Shown in pieces: positions 1-8,307 of a DNA stretch of 64,000 bases (the stretch's first letter is position 1; every line of letters starts with the position of its first letter). This DNA is from Bryobacteraceae bacterium. GTDB taxonomy: Bacteria > Acidobacteriota > Terriglobia > Bryobacterales > Bryobacteraceae. Position numbers and translations under genes: made by a program. The DNA is taken from contig JAWKHH010000001.1 in the NCBI GenBank assembly GCA_041394945.1, forward strand, positions 248,001 to 312,000. The letters are read 5' to 3'. A model generated the notes under the pieces. It saw only the letters and a program-made list of their open reading frames with translations, did not search any database and was not told where the DNA came from.

Positions 1-176
1 CCCGCGTCCACCGCGTTTCCGCCCTGATGGAAAATCCGCAGCCCCACCTCGGTGCCGTGATCGGTTCCCGCCGCCACGCCGCCGCGAAGTCCGCGCGACA
101 CCCGCCGCGCCAACGGCTCCCGCTCCTGCGCGCCTACGCCCAGAACGAGGATGAAAATTGCCAGAAAAACACGCAT
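1..176 (-). CDS. gamma-glutamyltranspeptidase, N-terminal fragment (runs off edge)
   Basis: Partial gene; only the first 58 or so codons lie in the window and the rest is beyond position 1. The ATG complement is at 174-176. The protein starts with a short basic, hydrophobic signal peptide (MRVFLAIFILVLGVGAQ) and then reads GGVAAGTDHGTEVGLRIF and GGNAVDA, which matches the N-terminal GGT signature (xxAEAGLxxLxxGGNAVDA). GGT enzymes are exported Ntn-hydrolases that cleave gamma-glutamyl bonds of glutathione and related peptides; the nucleophile Thr is far downstream and cannot be seen. It is divergent from the small zinc-ribbon gene at 234. Family assignment is good, activity is untested. Confidence 0.72.
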   Translation of the reverse strand, partial: MRVFLAIFILVLGVGAQEREPLARRVSRGLRGGVAAGTDHGTEVGLRIFHQGGNAVDA

Positions 177-194
177 CGCCAACTCTAGCCCAAG

Positions 195-200
195 TATAAT
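195..200 (+). promoter_or_regulatory. candidate -10 box TATAAT
   Basis: A perfect TATAAT lies between the divergent gamma-glutamyltranspeptidase gene and the zinc-ribbon gene that starts at 234. Transcription would begin near 207, giving a leader of about 27 nt. No good -35 hexamer is seen at 17 nt upstream. Confidence 0.35.
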
Positions 201-233
201 TGACTCTTGCATTGCGACACGCAAACCTCCCCC

Positions 234-389
234 ATGCGCTTCGAGACCGACGCCGCTGCCCGAGGCGACCACCAAAGTCATGAGCCGATGCTCTTCTGTC
301 CCGTCTGCAGCCTTCGCCTGCTCGAACGTAAGTGCAAACTCTACTGCGCCCAGTGCGGCTACTACCTGAGCTGCGGCGACTACTACTGA
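234..389 (+). CDS. small zinc-ribbon protein (51 aa)
   Basis: The product is 51 residues with two CxxC knuckles: CPVC near residues 22-25 and CAQC near residues 38-41. The spacing and the CGYYLSCGDYY tail fit a single zinc ribbon. The frame also opens at a TTG at 207, but the ATG at 234 is preferred. A TATAAT lies at 195-200. There is no Shine-Dalgarno site. The next gene (DinB) begins 8 nt after the stop, so the two may be co-transcribed. Function is unknown; zinc ribbons of this size often act as nucleic-acid or protein adaptors. The alternative is a non-coding open frame, but the paired CxxC motifs argue against that. Confidence 0.6.
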   Translation: MRFETDAAARGDHQSHEPMLFCPVCSLRLLERKCKLYCAQCGYYLSCGDYY

Positions 390-397
390 ACTTAACG

Positions 398-877
398 ATG
401 TCCGAAATCGCTGAACTCCTCGAGCGCTTCCGCCGCGGACCCGAGTTGCTTGCCGTCGCCACCACCGGCGCCAGCAACCCCGAACTCGACTTCTCGCCGG
501 GCGAGGGCCAGTGGTCCGCGCGCATGATCGCCGCTCACCTCACCGACTCCGAGTACGTCGGAGCCATGCGCCTCCGCCAGGTCATCGCCGAAACGCATCC
601 CACCCTCATCGCCTGGGACGAAAAAGCCTGGGCCGCCGGACTCAACTACGGAGCGCGCAAGATCAGCGCGATCGTCGAATCCTTCCGTCGCGTCCGCGGC
701 GATAACTACGACCTCCTGACGGGCCTCCCCCAAGAAGCCTTCACCCGTACCGGTAATCACACCGAACGCGGCGCAATCACCCTGCACGACCTCCTCCGCA
801 TCTACGCCGAACACGCCGAAGGCCACGCCCGCCAGATCATGACCGCCCGTCAGGCATACAAGAACCGCGCTAGCTGA
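398..877 (+). CDS. DinB-family protein
   Basis: A 159-residue four-helix-bundle protein of the DinB/YfiT type. The metal-ligand histidines are visible: one in AHLTDSEYVG (near residue 48) and others in YAEHAEGHARQI close to the C terminus, a pattern typical of DinB_2 domains. Family members bind a divalent metal; some are thiol transferases or stress-induced proteins, but most have no known reaction. The ATG at 398 is used because the domain begins right there; an upstream in-frame ATG at 332 would overlap the zinc-ribbon gene. The gene follows that gene by 8 nt. Confidence 0.82.
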   Translation: MSEIAELLERFRRGPELLAVATTGASNPELDFSPGEGQWSARMIAAHLTDSEYVGAMRLRQVIAETHPTLIAWDEKAWAAGLNYGARKISAIVESFRRVRGDNYDLLTGLPQEAFTRTGNHTERGAITLHDLLRIYAEHAEGHARQIMTARQAYKNRAS

Positions 878-962
878 CCCGCCGCCCGCTCGGTTGAGAT
901 ATCCTACACAGATATTTGAACGGTGAACCCCGTCGTTCCCGCGCAAGATCCCTTGCCCGGAC

Positions 963-2618
963 ATGAACACAACCATCATTCGCCAGCGCGTCGCCGACTT
1001 CCTCAAGTCCCACCCGCCCTTCGATCAGGTCCACAACGACGATCTCCTCCAACTCGCCGGCGCCGGCCGCATCGGCTTCCATGAATCCGAGGAGTTCGTC
1101 TTCCGCCAGGGCGCCGCCCGCGCGCCGTTCGTCTGGGTCATCCAGCAGGGCAAGGTCGAAATCCTCGAAGACACTGCCGCTGGCGAGCAGCTTCGCGACC
1201 TCCTAGGCGAGGGCGACCTCCTGGGCCTCGGCCGCTTCCTCGGCTCGCCGAACTACGTGCACTCAGCCCGCACCGCCAGTGACGTCATCCTCTATGGCTT
1301 CGACGCCACAGCCTTCGCGTCTCTTCTCGAACGCTACCCGGCCATGAGCCGCTTCCTCGAAATCCAGCTCTCGGCCATCAAACGCTACGCCACCGGCGCC
1401 GCGTCGCGCACCACCGCCTCCGCCGGCCCCGCCGATCTCGGCCCCCAAACCTGGCTCGACCATCCGCCGCCATCGCCCGAGTTCCTCGCCCGCCGCCTCG
1501 GCGATCATCCCGCGCTCGACCCTGGCGCGCTTCCCGCCGTCCCCGCCGGCCAATCCGTCGAGCAACTCTGGACCACACTCACCGAGACGCGCGCCGAAGC
1601 CCTCATCATCGGCGACCCCGCCGCCCCCGCCGGCCTCCTCACCGCCGCAGACCTCGCCCTCCTCACCGGCCGCGATCCCCGCGCCATCGCGCTCGCCCTC
1701 GACACCTGGTGCACCGACGCCGATCGCCCCCTCCTCGTCGAACGCGCCCAATCCATCGTCGCCGAATCGTTCACCGCCCCCTGGGCCTTTGACCGCTCCG
1801 CCCGCCTCTTCGAAATCCTCGAACGCGCCGCCGCCCTTAACCTCACCCGCTACGCCGCCCGCGACGCCGGTATCGGCGCCCGCTGGCTTGCCTTCGGAGC
1901 CATGGGACGCGCCGAGCACACCAGCCAGTGGACGCCGCACTTCGGCGCGATCGTGGAATCCTCCACCGGCCCTGCCGCCGACGCCCTGGCCGCGGCCATC
2001 CAAAGCCGCCAGCCTCAATCGGCCAATCCGCCCCACCTCCGCACCCTCGACGAGTGGAAGGCCTTCTTTTCCGAGCTCATCGACAACCCCGTCATCGGCT
2101 GCATCTGGGAAAACCGCTCTCTCCTCGATCTCCGCGGACTCACGCCCAACGCCGCCACCGCCCTTCAAGCCCACATCGCCGCGGAAATCGGTTCCAGCAA
2201 GGGATTCATCCGCATCCTCGCCAACGACACCATTTGCCAACTCCCCGCGCTCACCTTCTTCGAGGAGTTCGTTGTCGATCTCGAAGGCGGCGCCCACCGG
2301 ACGCTCAATCTATACTCCGCCACCCTCGCGCCCATCATCGATTCCTCCCGCGTGTTCGCCCTCTCCCTTGGGCTGCTCGATTGCCCGAACACCATGCACC
2401 GCCTCGCCGCCGCGGCTAGCGCCATGCCTGGGCAGGAAGCCGTGCTGCACGACGCCGCCGAAGCGTTCCGCATCGCATGCTGGCTCGTCAGCCGGCATAC
2501 CGATCCCGTGGTCGCGCCGGCCTCGCTCGATAAGTACAGCCGCTGGCTCCTGCGCCGCGTCTTCGCGGCCATCCACGCTCTCCTCGATCTCACCACCAGG
2601 CGCTGGGGACTCGTCTGA
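963..2618 (+). CDS. cyclic-nucleotide-binding / CBS-like / DUF294 signalling protein with degenerate nucleotidyltransferase motif
   Basis: A 551-residue cytoplasmic regulator. Residues about 15-140 form a cNMP-binding domain (FRQG, GEGDLLGLGRFL). Residues about 190-250 hold a CBS-like segment (EALIIGDPAAPAGLLTAADL). Residues about 295-335 correspond to the GlnD-like nucleotidyltransferase (DUF294), and about 355-540 to the DUF294_C helical domain. Active relatives carry GSxGRxEQxxxTDQDxALIY; here the segment near residue 311 reads FGAMGRAEHTSQWTPHFGAI, so the two catalytic aspartates are missing. The protein is likely a sensor or scaffold rather than an enzyme. The exonuclease gene starts 5 nt downstream; DUF294 proteins are often next to a DnaQ-like nuclease. 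Family is sure, lack of catalysis is inferred. Confidence 0.82.
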   Translation: MNTTIIRQRVADFLKSHPPFDQVHNDDLLQLAGAGRIGFHESEEFVFRQGAARAPFVWVIQQGKVEILEDTAAGEQLRDLLGEGDLLGLGRFLGSPNYVHSARTASDVILYGFDATAFASLLERYPAMSRFLEIQLSAIKRYATGAASRTTASAGPADLGPQTWLDHPPPSPEFLARRLGDHPALDPGALPAVPAGQSVEQLWTTLTETRAEALIIGDPAAPAGLLTAADLALLTGRDPRAIALALDTWCTDADRPLLVERAQSIVAESFTAPWAFDRSARLFEILERAAALNLTRYAARDAGIGARWLAFGAMGRAEHTSQWTPHFGAIVESSTGPAADALAAAIQSRQPQSANPPHLRTLDEWKAFFSELIDNPVIGCIWENRSLLDLRGLTPNAATALQAHIAAEIGSSKGFIRILANDTICQLPALTFFEEFVVDLEGGAHRTLNLYSATLAPIIDSSRVFALSLGLLDCPNTMHRLAAAASAMPGQEAVLHDAAEAFRIACWLVSRHTDPVVAPASLDKYSRWLLRRVFAAIHALLDLTTRRWGLV

Positions 2619-2623
2619 CCGCC

Positions 2624-3283
2624 ATGCAGCCATCCCTGGAGCAAATCGCTCGCCAATACGAAGCCTGTTTCCCGCCGCCCTGGAACGCCGAAACTCCCAT
2701 CGACGGGGTCCGCTTCGTCGTCCTCGACACGGAAACCACCGGCACAGACCCCCGCCGCGACAAGATCATCACCATCGGCGCCGTTGCCGTCCTCGCCGGC
2801 GACATTCTCCTCAATGATTCCTTCGAAGCCATGCTCCACATCCCGTACAACATGTCTTCGGTGAAGGTGCACGGCATCACGCGCGACCAGGCCCGCGAAG
2901 GACTCACCGAAACCGAAGCCCTCGAGCAGTTCCTCCCCTACCTCGGCAACGGCGTCATCGTCGGCCACCACATCGGCCACGATGTACAAGCGCTCGACAT
3001 CGCCTGCCGCCGTAGCCTCAACGTCCCGCTCCTCAATCAGTCCATGGATACGATGGATCTCGCGCTTCACCTCGAACGCGACGGCGCCTTCGGGGAACAC
3101 CGCTTCCAGTCTTTCACGCTCGACGCCCTCTGCGACTACTTCTCCATCCGCACTCACGACCGCCACACCGCCGGCGGCGACGCACTGCTCACCGCCTACG
3201 TATTGCTCCGCCTCCTCCGCCGCGCCACGAGAGTGAATCGACTCACTCTCGGCTCCATCGCCGAACCCTTCCCGCACGAGTGA
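2624..3283 (+). CDS. DnaQ-like 3'-5' exonuclease (DEDDh)
   Basis: 219 residues with the DEDDh exonuclease motifs in order: LDTETTG near residues 34-40 (Exo I), GHHIGHDVQAL near 113-123 (Exo II) and HDRHTAGGDALLTA near 178-191 (Exo III with the catalytic His). The protein is like the epsilon subunit of DNA polymerase III but has no polymerase-binding tail, so it is probably not the replicative proofreader. It starts 5 nt after the DUF294 regulator and is surely co-transcribed. Such pairs suggest that the nuclease is controlled by, or works with, the nucleotide-sensing protein. Substrate unknown. Confidence 0.85.
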   Translation: MQPSLEQIARQYEACFPPPWNAETPIDGVRFVVLDTETTGTDPRRDKIITIGAVAVLAGDILLNDSFEAMLHIPYNMSSVKVHGITRDQAREGLTETEALEQFLPYLGNGVIVGHHIGHDVQALDIACRRSLNVPLLNQSMDTMDLALHLERDGAFGEHRFQSFTLDALCDYFSIRTHDRHTAGGDALLTAYVLLRLLRRATRVNRLTLGSIAEPFPHE

Positions 3284-3315
3284 TCCCGTGGACCCGTGCG
3301 TGCTCTCATCACACA

Positions 3316-3321
3316 CGGAGG
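3316..3321 (+). promoter_or_regulatory. ribosome binding site of the PEP-CTERM gene
   Basis: CGGAGG sits 7 nt before the ATG at 3329. It decides the start against the in-frame upstream ATG at 3296 and leaves a clean signal peptide. Strong Shine-Dalgarno sites are uncommon in this window. Confidence 0.6.
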
Positions 3322-3328
3322 TGTCCCG

Positions 3329-4123
3329 ATGCGTACTCCTCTTTGGCTGGCCGTTCTGTTGAGCGTGCCCGCTTCAGCCGGTCTTCTCACCGTAACCAGC
3401 TACGACATGCCCAACGGAGGCTTCGGCTCTCCGTTTCAGGCCAACTGCTACTTCGATGACGCCTATGGCGGTTCCAGCACCCTTTGCCCCGATGGCGGCA
3501 TGGCCCCGATCACCAATGCCATCGCCGCCCACGCCTACGAACCCCTCGCCGGAAGCACCGGCGAATTGACCGACGGCGTCACCACCACCCAGCACTGGCA
3601 CGAAAACAACCAACCCTGGGTCGGATGGCTCGATTCCAATCAGACCGACCCCGCCTACTGCCTCGGCGTCGGACCCGACGCCATCGACCTTTGCCCGGGA
3701 ATCAACGGAACCACGCCCGGCTCCGGGCCCGTCGAAATCGTCTTCCATTTCGGCGGCCCAAAGACGTTCCTCGCCTTCCGCTACCACGGCAGCTTCAACG
3801 ACACCACCGGCTGCGCCGCCTGCCTGCAAGGTAGCGTGTGGACGCCGCTGTCGGTGGAGATCTCCGATGGAGTCACCACCCAAACGCTGACGAACTTCCC
3901 GTCGAACACTGTCGCCTGGACCGACTGGCTGGACTTGGCCGGCATGACCGGCGAAATGCTCGTCATGCGCCTTCACTTCCTCTCCGAAGTGAATCCGGAC
4001 GCGCCGAACCATTGGGTCTTCGCCGACGAGGTTCAATTCAGCGACATTCCCGAGCCAAGGAGCTTCGCGCTTCTCGGCGCCGGTCTGTTGGCGCTCTCCG
4101 TCTGCCGGATTCGCCGGCTCTAA
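3329..4123 (+). CDS. secreted PEP-CTERM sorting-domain protein
   Basis: 264 residues. An N-terminal signal peptide (MRTPLWLAVLLSVPASA) leads to a beta-rich, Trp/Asp-rich body with several Cys, and ends in the exosortase sorting tail: PEP (IPEPRSF), a hydrophobic stretch (LLGAGLLALSV) and a basic end (CRIRRL). Exosortase substrates are exported and anchored or processed at the envelope. No exosortase gene is in the window. The body resembles no enzyme I know. The last 4 bases overlap the convergent glycosyltransferase gene. Confidence 0.8.
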   Translation: MRTPLWLAVLLSVPASAGLLTVTSYDMPNGGFGSPFQANCYFDDAYGGSSTLCPDGGMAPITNAIAAHAYEPLAGSTGELTDGVTTTQHWHENNQPWVGWLDSNQTDPAYCLGVGPDAIDLCPGINGTTPGSGPVEIVFHFGGPKTFLAFRYHGSFNDTTGCAACLQGSVWTPLSVEISDGVTTQTLTNFPSNTVAWTDWLDLAGMTGEMLVMRLHFLSEVNPDAPNHWVFADEVQFSDIPEPRSFALLGAGLLALSVCRIRRL

Positions 4124-5097
4124 CGGGCGCCCCCGCCCTTCACCTGCGGTTCCTTGCGCGTCCGCACCTCGCGGACCGCGTAAATCCGCCGGCCTTGGCT
4201 CTCGAAATACGTCCGCATCATCATCTCGCCGAGCAGCCCTGTCGAGAACATGATCACCCCCGTCACTAACAGCAGCGCTCCAGCGATCATCAGCGGACCG
4301 TGTTCCACCATCACCATCTCGTTCCCGAACAGTTTGTAGAAGAGCAGGTACAGCATAATCGCCCCGCCCATCCCGGTGCCCGCCAGCCCCAGCTTCCCGA
4401 AGAAATGCATCGGACGCGTGAAGTAAGTCAGCAGGAACCGGATGGTAAGAATGTCGAACAGCACCCGGAAGGTCCGCCCCAGCCCGTAGTGAGACCCGCC
4501 GCTGGTGCGTGGAGTATTCCGGATCGGCACCTCCGCGACGCGCGCCCCGTAGAAGCTCGCAAGCGCCGGAATGAACCGGTGCAGTTCGCCGTAGAGGTTG
4601 ATGTCCTTCAGCACCTCGGACCGATAGGCTTTGAACGTCGTCCCAAAGTCGTGCAGATCCACCCCGCTCGCCTTCGACATCATCCAGTTCGCGATTCGCG
4701 AGGGGATCCGCCGCGTGATCGCGTTGTCCACCCGCTGCTTCCGCCATCCGCTCGCGATGTCGTAGCCTTCCTCGACCTTGGCGAGCAGCGCCGGGATGTC
4801 CTCCGGAGCGTGCTGCAAGTCGCCGTCGAGCGACACGATCACGGTCCCCTGCGCCTCGTCGAAACCCGCCGAAAGCGCCGCCGTCTGCCCGAAGTTGCGT
4901 CGCAGCCGGATCACCTTCAGACGTGGATCCGTCTCCACAAGATTCGCCAGCAGGTCGAAGCTCCGGTCCGTCGATGCATCGTCCACGAAAAGGATCTCGT
5001 ATCGCACGCCAATCCCGCGGAGCACGGAAGTCAACCGGTCATAGAGAGGAAGGATCGCCGGTTCCTCGTTGTGGATCGGAATCACGATGGACAGCAT
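4120..5097 (-). CDS. family 2 glycosyltransferase, DPM1/GtrB type
   Basis: 325 residues. The GT-A fold motifs are present: SIVIPIHNEE at residues 3-12, VDDASTD near 39-45 and the DGD metal motif in SLDGDLQHAPEDI near 90-102. Two C-terminal membrane helices follow (around GKLGLAGTGMGGAIMLYLL and GALLLVTGVIMFSTGLL). This architecture is that of undecaprenyl-phosphate/dolichol-phosphate sugar transferases, which charge a lipid carrier on the cytoplasmic face. The ATG at 5097 is chosen because the domain starts there; an upstream frame to 5175 adds only a basic, unrelated tail. TAGAAT and TACATT hexamers lie upstream on the coding strand. Sugar and acceptor cannot be told. Confidence 0.85.
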   Translation of the reverse strand: MLSIVIPIHNEEPAILPLYDRLTSVLRGIGVRYEILFVDDASTDRSFDLLANLVETDPRLKVIRLRRNFGQTAALSAGFDEAQGTVIVSLDGDLQHAPEDIPALLAKVEEGYDIASGWRKQRVDNAITRRIPSRIANWMMSKASGVDLHDFGTTFKAYRSEVLKDINLYGELHRFIPALASFYGARVAEVPIRNTPRTSGGSHYGLGRTFRVLFDILTIRFLLTYFTRPMHFFGKLGLAGTGMGGAIMLYLLFYKLFGNEMVMVEHGPLMIAGALLLVTGVIMFSTGLLGEMMMRTYFESQGRRIYAVREVRTRKEPQVKGGGAR

Positions 5098-5290
5098 GCG
5101 GTGGCTCAAATGTATTCTAGCTCGGACCACACGCTGCATCGCGACCGGTAACCTGAACCTGGCGCCTGGGCGCAACGATCCTCGGCGAAGCGGCTGCTTC
5201 GCTGTTCATGTCCTCAGACCTTCCCGTTCCCCCGTCGATAGCGAAAGGGCGCGGGAGCGTAGGAGCCGCCGCCCAGGCAGCGATCCGAAT

Positions 5291-5749
5291 TCAACGGTGC
5301 CTTCGCCGCAGGGCGCCAGACATCATCAGTCCCGCTCCCATGAAAGCCACGCTGGAGGGCTCTGGAGCGGGCGCCGAGGCCAAGTTGTTGATGCCCGGGC
5401 TGATCGCGAGCTTGTAGTCAGAGAAGCCGGCTCCAATCTGGATGAAGGGGTCAACGCTGTCAACGGCGTTGGTCCCGGATAAGCCACCCATCTCATCCGC
5501 ATAGGCCGCGAAACCTGGTCCGTGGTTAGTCAGCGCCGACGTAATGCTGCCCGACAAGGATAGCGGTACGCTCACGTTGGCGGGCCCGCTCACTTCGAAG
5601 AAGTAATTCAAGGAAGCCGAAGCCACGGTATTGCCAGTCGAGCTGACGGTAACCAAAGGGAAAGCACTCACCGACGCGGTAGCGAGGCCCGCGTTCGGTC
5701 CTGGGCTTTCGCAAGCCTGGATCACTTCGGCATATGACGCCCGAGATGC
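5291..5749 (-). pseudogene. PEP-CTERM protein remnant lacking its signal peptide
   Basis: The open frame encodes a mature-type PEP-CTERM protein: AEVIQACESPGPNAG at its start, beta-strand repeats in the middle and a full sorting tail (APAPEPSSVAFMGAG, a hydrophobic run, RRRHR). The frame is closed upstream by TAG at 5750-5752 and no signal peptide can be found in any frame just upstream. The only internal start is a GTG at 5725, which would give a cytoplasmic protein that exosortase could not reach. I read it as the 3' part of a decayed or interrupted gene; the 600 bases upstream show no other clear gene. A sequencing frameshift is an alternative. Confidence 0.6.
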
Positions 5750-6340
5750 CTACCGGCGCCTCACCAGCAGAGAACACGCCTCCGGAACCTTCCCGGTCTA
5801 TACTCGCTTTACGAACCCCCCAACCCAGTGCCAACTACTCCGGCTCCCGGCAGACACCCGGTAGAAGACGATCTATCGAACGACGCAACAGCTTATTCAG
5901 GCAGGCTCACTGCCGTCCGATGGGCAAACATCTCGCAATCCGAGGATCCTGAACTGCGCTTGCCGGACGAAACCGCCTGTGTCCCAGTCGCCTGGTGTTC
6001 AAGCATGGTCGTGGTCTTGGAAACCGCTGCGGGAAGGAAGGCGGCAACTTTGGGCGCACCTGAAGAGGCCCGCGGACCTCTCGCCGAGGACATGGGGACC
6101 AAACTCACGGTGGACATGAAGGGCCATCCCCGTTACAGGGGAGAGCAGAAATCGAAAGCAGCGCACTGTGTACCCGAAACAATATGGGCTTCCGCGCCTT
6201 GGCCGTTGCCGTTGACAATCAACGCATGACCAACACAACGGCGTTCGGTCTCGATGCCTTCCGCTCCCGATCGTCTACCACGCGACTCATCAGGGTTGCC
6301 GGCGCCATCGAAATCGCCGCGGCGTAGACATCTCTTGTGG
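5750..6340. other. 591-base stretch with no recognisable gene
   Basis: No frame here gives a recognisable protein, and codon composition is unlike the neighbours. An open frame at 5828-6229 (+) has no family resemblance. The stretch sits directly upstream of the truncated PEP-CTERM gene and could hold its decayed 5' end or other fossil sequence. No repeats or tRNA-like folds were seen. Confidence 0.5.
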
Positions 6341-7279
6341 TCACGCCACCACGTTCTGCGCCCGCCCCGCCGCCCAAGCCTCCACGTTCTCCAGCGCCAG
6401 CCGCAACCCCGCCTCCACCGTCTCCGGCGTGATCCCCGCGCAATGCGGCGTCAGCACCACGTTCGCCAACCCCGTCACCGGATGCCCCGCCGGCAGCGGC
6501 TCCGTCTCGAACACATCCAAGCCCGCCCCAGCGATGCGCCCCTCGCGCAGCGCCGACACCATCGCCGCCTCATCCACAATCGGCCCGCGAGCCGTATTGA
6601 TGAAGATCGCCGACGACTTCATCGCCGCGAACTCCGCCGCCCCCAGAAACCCGCGCGTCTTCTCAGACAACCGTAGATGCAGACTCACCACATCGCTCTC
6701 CCGCAGCAACCGCTCCAACGGAACCAGCTCGAAACCGCGGTCCGCCGACGGGTTCATCGTCCACGCGATCACCCGCATCCCGATCGCCTCGCCCAGCCGC
6801 GCAAACCGGCGCCCGATCGCACCCAGCCCGATCACCCCAAGCGTCTTCCCCGCCAGATCGGTCGAGCGCCCGCGCTGCCACTCGCCCCGCCGCACACTCG
6901 CGTCCACTGCCACCAGACCCCGCGCCACCGCCAGCGTCAGCCCCAGGCAATGCTCGGCGATCGACGCCGCCGCCACGCCCGGCGTATTCGTCACCCGGAT
7001 CCCGCGCGCCCGCGCCGCCGCCAGATCAACGTTGTCCGTCCCCGTGCCCCATATCGAAAGCACCTTCATCGCCGGCGCATGCTCCAGCAGAGACTCCGTG
7101 AACCGGCACGAAGAACGGATGTTCACCACCGCCTCCGCGCCCGCGATCCGCGCCGCCAGTTCCTCCTCACCCTCCGGCAGGCTGTCGAAGTACACCGTCT
7201 CGTGGCGCGCCTGAAACTCCGCCCACGCCGCACTCGGACCCATCACCGGCGGCGCATCGTCCGGAATCGCCACCCTCAC
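6341..7279 (-). CDS. D-isomer-specific 2-hydroxyacid dehydrogenase (second of tandem pair)
   Basis: 312 residues, NAD-dependent dehydrogenase of the phosphoglycerate-dehydrogenase superfamily without an ACT or ASB regulatory domain. The dinucleotide loop GLGAIG is at 151-156 and the catalytic triad can be placed: R231 (NTARGPIV), E260 (DVFETEP) and H279 (TPHCAG). It converts a 2-keto acid to a D-2-hydroxy acid or the reverse; the substrate is not predictable. The start ATG overlaps the stop of the upstream dehydrogenase by 4 bases, so translation is coupled. SerA itself is unlikely given the short length and context. Confidence 0.85.
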   Translation of the reverse strand: MRVAIPDDAPPVMGPSAAWAEFQARHETVYFDSLPEGEEELAARIAGAEAVVNIRSSCRFTESLLEHAPAMKVLSIWGTGTDNVDLAAARARGIRVTNTPGVAAASIAEHCLGLTLAVARGLVAVDASVRRGEWQRGRSTDLAGKTLGVIGLGAIGRRFARLGEAIGMRVIAWTMNPSADRGFELVPLERLLRESDVVSLHLRLSEKTRGFLGAAEFAAMKSSAIFINTARGPIVDEAAMVSALREGRIAGAGLDVFETEPLPAGHPVTGLANVVLTPHCAGITPETVEAGLRLALENVEAWAAGRAQNVVA

Positions 7280-8307
7280 CGGTAGCGCTCCAGCTTCGCC
7301 TGGAATCCCGGCCGCTCCACCACCTCGCGATTCACGATCCCGCCCGGCAGTTCCCCGCGGGAAACCGCGAGCACGTTATTCGCCGCCTCCGTCCCGTTGT
7401 CGATCATCAGCCGCCCCGTCCACGCCATCGCATGCGGCGCAACGATGCAGTTCGAAAGTGAAAACAGCGGATCGTCCTTCGGCGGCGGCTCCACCGGAAA
7501 CACATCAATCCCCGCCCCCGCGATCCAGTTCTCCGTCAGCGCCCGCACCAGCCCGGCGTGCTCTACAACCGGGCCGCGCGCCGTGTTCACGAAATACGCC
7601 GTCGGCTTCATCAGCCGCATGTGCCGCTCCTTCACCAGCCCTTCCGTCGTCTTATTGAGCAGCGTGTTCACTGTCACAAAGTCGCTCTCGCGGAACACCG
7701 TGTCCAGGTCCACCATCTCCACGCCCAGTTCTTTCACCTCGTCCTGCGTCACGAAAGGATCGTAGGCGATCCGCCGCCCGAACCCCATCGATTGCGACAT
7801 CCGGAACATCTCCTGCCCGATGTTGCCGCAGCCCACCGAACCAAGCGTCGTCCCCTGAATGCTCACGCCCAGGCGCGAAAGCTGGCCCCGCCATCCGCCC
7901 GCCCGCGCCACGCGATCCTGCTCCGGCAGGTTCTTCGCCAGCGCCAGGATCAGCGTGAAGATGGCTTCCGCCACCGGTCGCCGCACCGCGTTCGGCGTGA
8001 TCGAAAGCGCGACATCCGCTTCGGTCAACGAGGGCACGTCGATCCGGTCGTACCCTACGCCCCATCGCGCCACGATCGCCGGTCGCGTCACGCCGCGCAG
8101 GCTCTCCGGTTGGATATGCACCGCCAGCGCGAAGATCGCGTCGAAACGGTCCAGCGATTCCGGCGTCGCCACCAAACCCGGTAGCTCACCCATCGATTCG
8201 ATCTCGACACCCGCCACCGGCGCGATCGTCGTCGCCGCCACCGCGTCCAGGCTGTCCTTTGCTTCCGTGTAGAAATCGGGAGAGACCCCGATGCGAAACG
8301 TCTTCAT
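7276..8307 (-). CDS. D-isomer-specific 2-hydroxyacid dehydrogenase (first of tandem pair)
   Basis: 343 residues. The dinucleotide-binding segment reads SVGCGNIG at 157-164, with Cys in place of the usual Leu, and the catalytic residues are R244 (NTARGPVV), E273 (FPVEPPP) and H292 (APHAMAW). It is clearly related to, but diverged from, the dehydrogenase just downstream; the pair probably handles different 2-hydroxyacids or successive steps. The ATG at 8307 is used because the N-terminal domain begins there; the frame runs to 8487 but that part overlaps the peptidase gene. It overlaps the peptidase stop by 4 bases. Confidence 0.83.
   Translation of the reverse strand: MKTFRIGVSPDFYTEAKDSLDAVAATTIAPVAGVEIESMGELPGLVATPESLDRFDAIFALAVHIQPESLRGVTRPAIVARWGVGYDRIDVPSLTEADVALSITPNAVRRPVAEAIFTLILALAKNLPEQDRVARAGGWRGQLSRLGVSIQGTTLGSVGCGNIGQEMFRMSQSMGFGRRIAYDPFVTQDEVKELGVEMVDLDTVFRESDFVTVNTLLNKTTEGLVKERHMRLMKPTAYFVNTARGPVVEHAGLVRALTENWIAGAGIDVFPVEPPPKDDPLFSLSNCIVAPHAMAWTGRLMIDNGTEAANNVLAVSRGELPGGIVNREVVERPGFQAKLERYR

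Noticed and set aside
5828..6229. 133-codon open frame in the unexplained stretch
   Set aside because: No family resemblance, no ribosome site and odd composition; recorded only as a stretch without a recognised gene.
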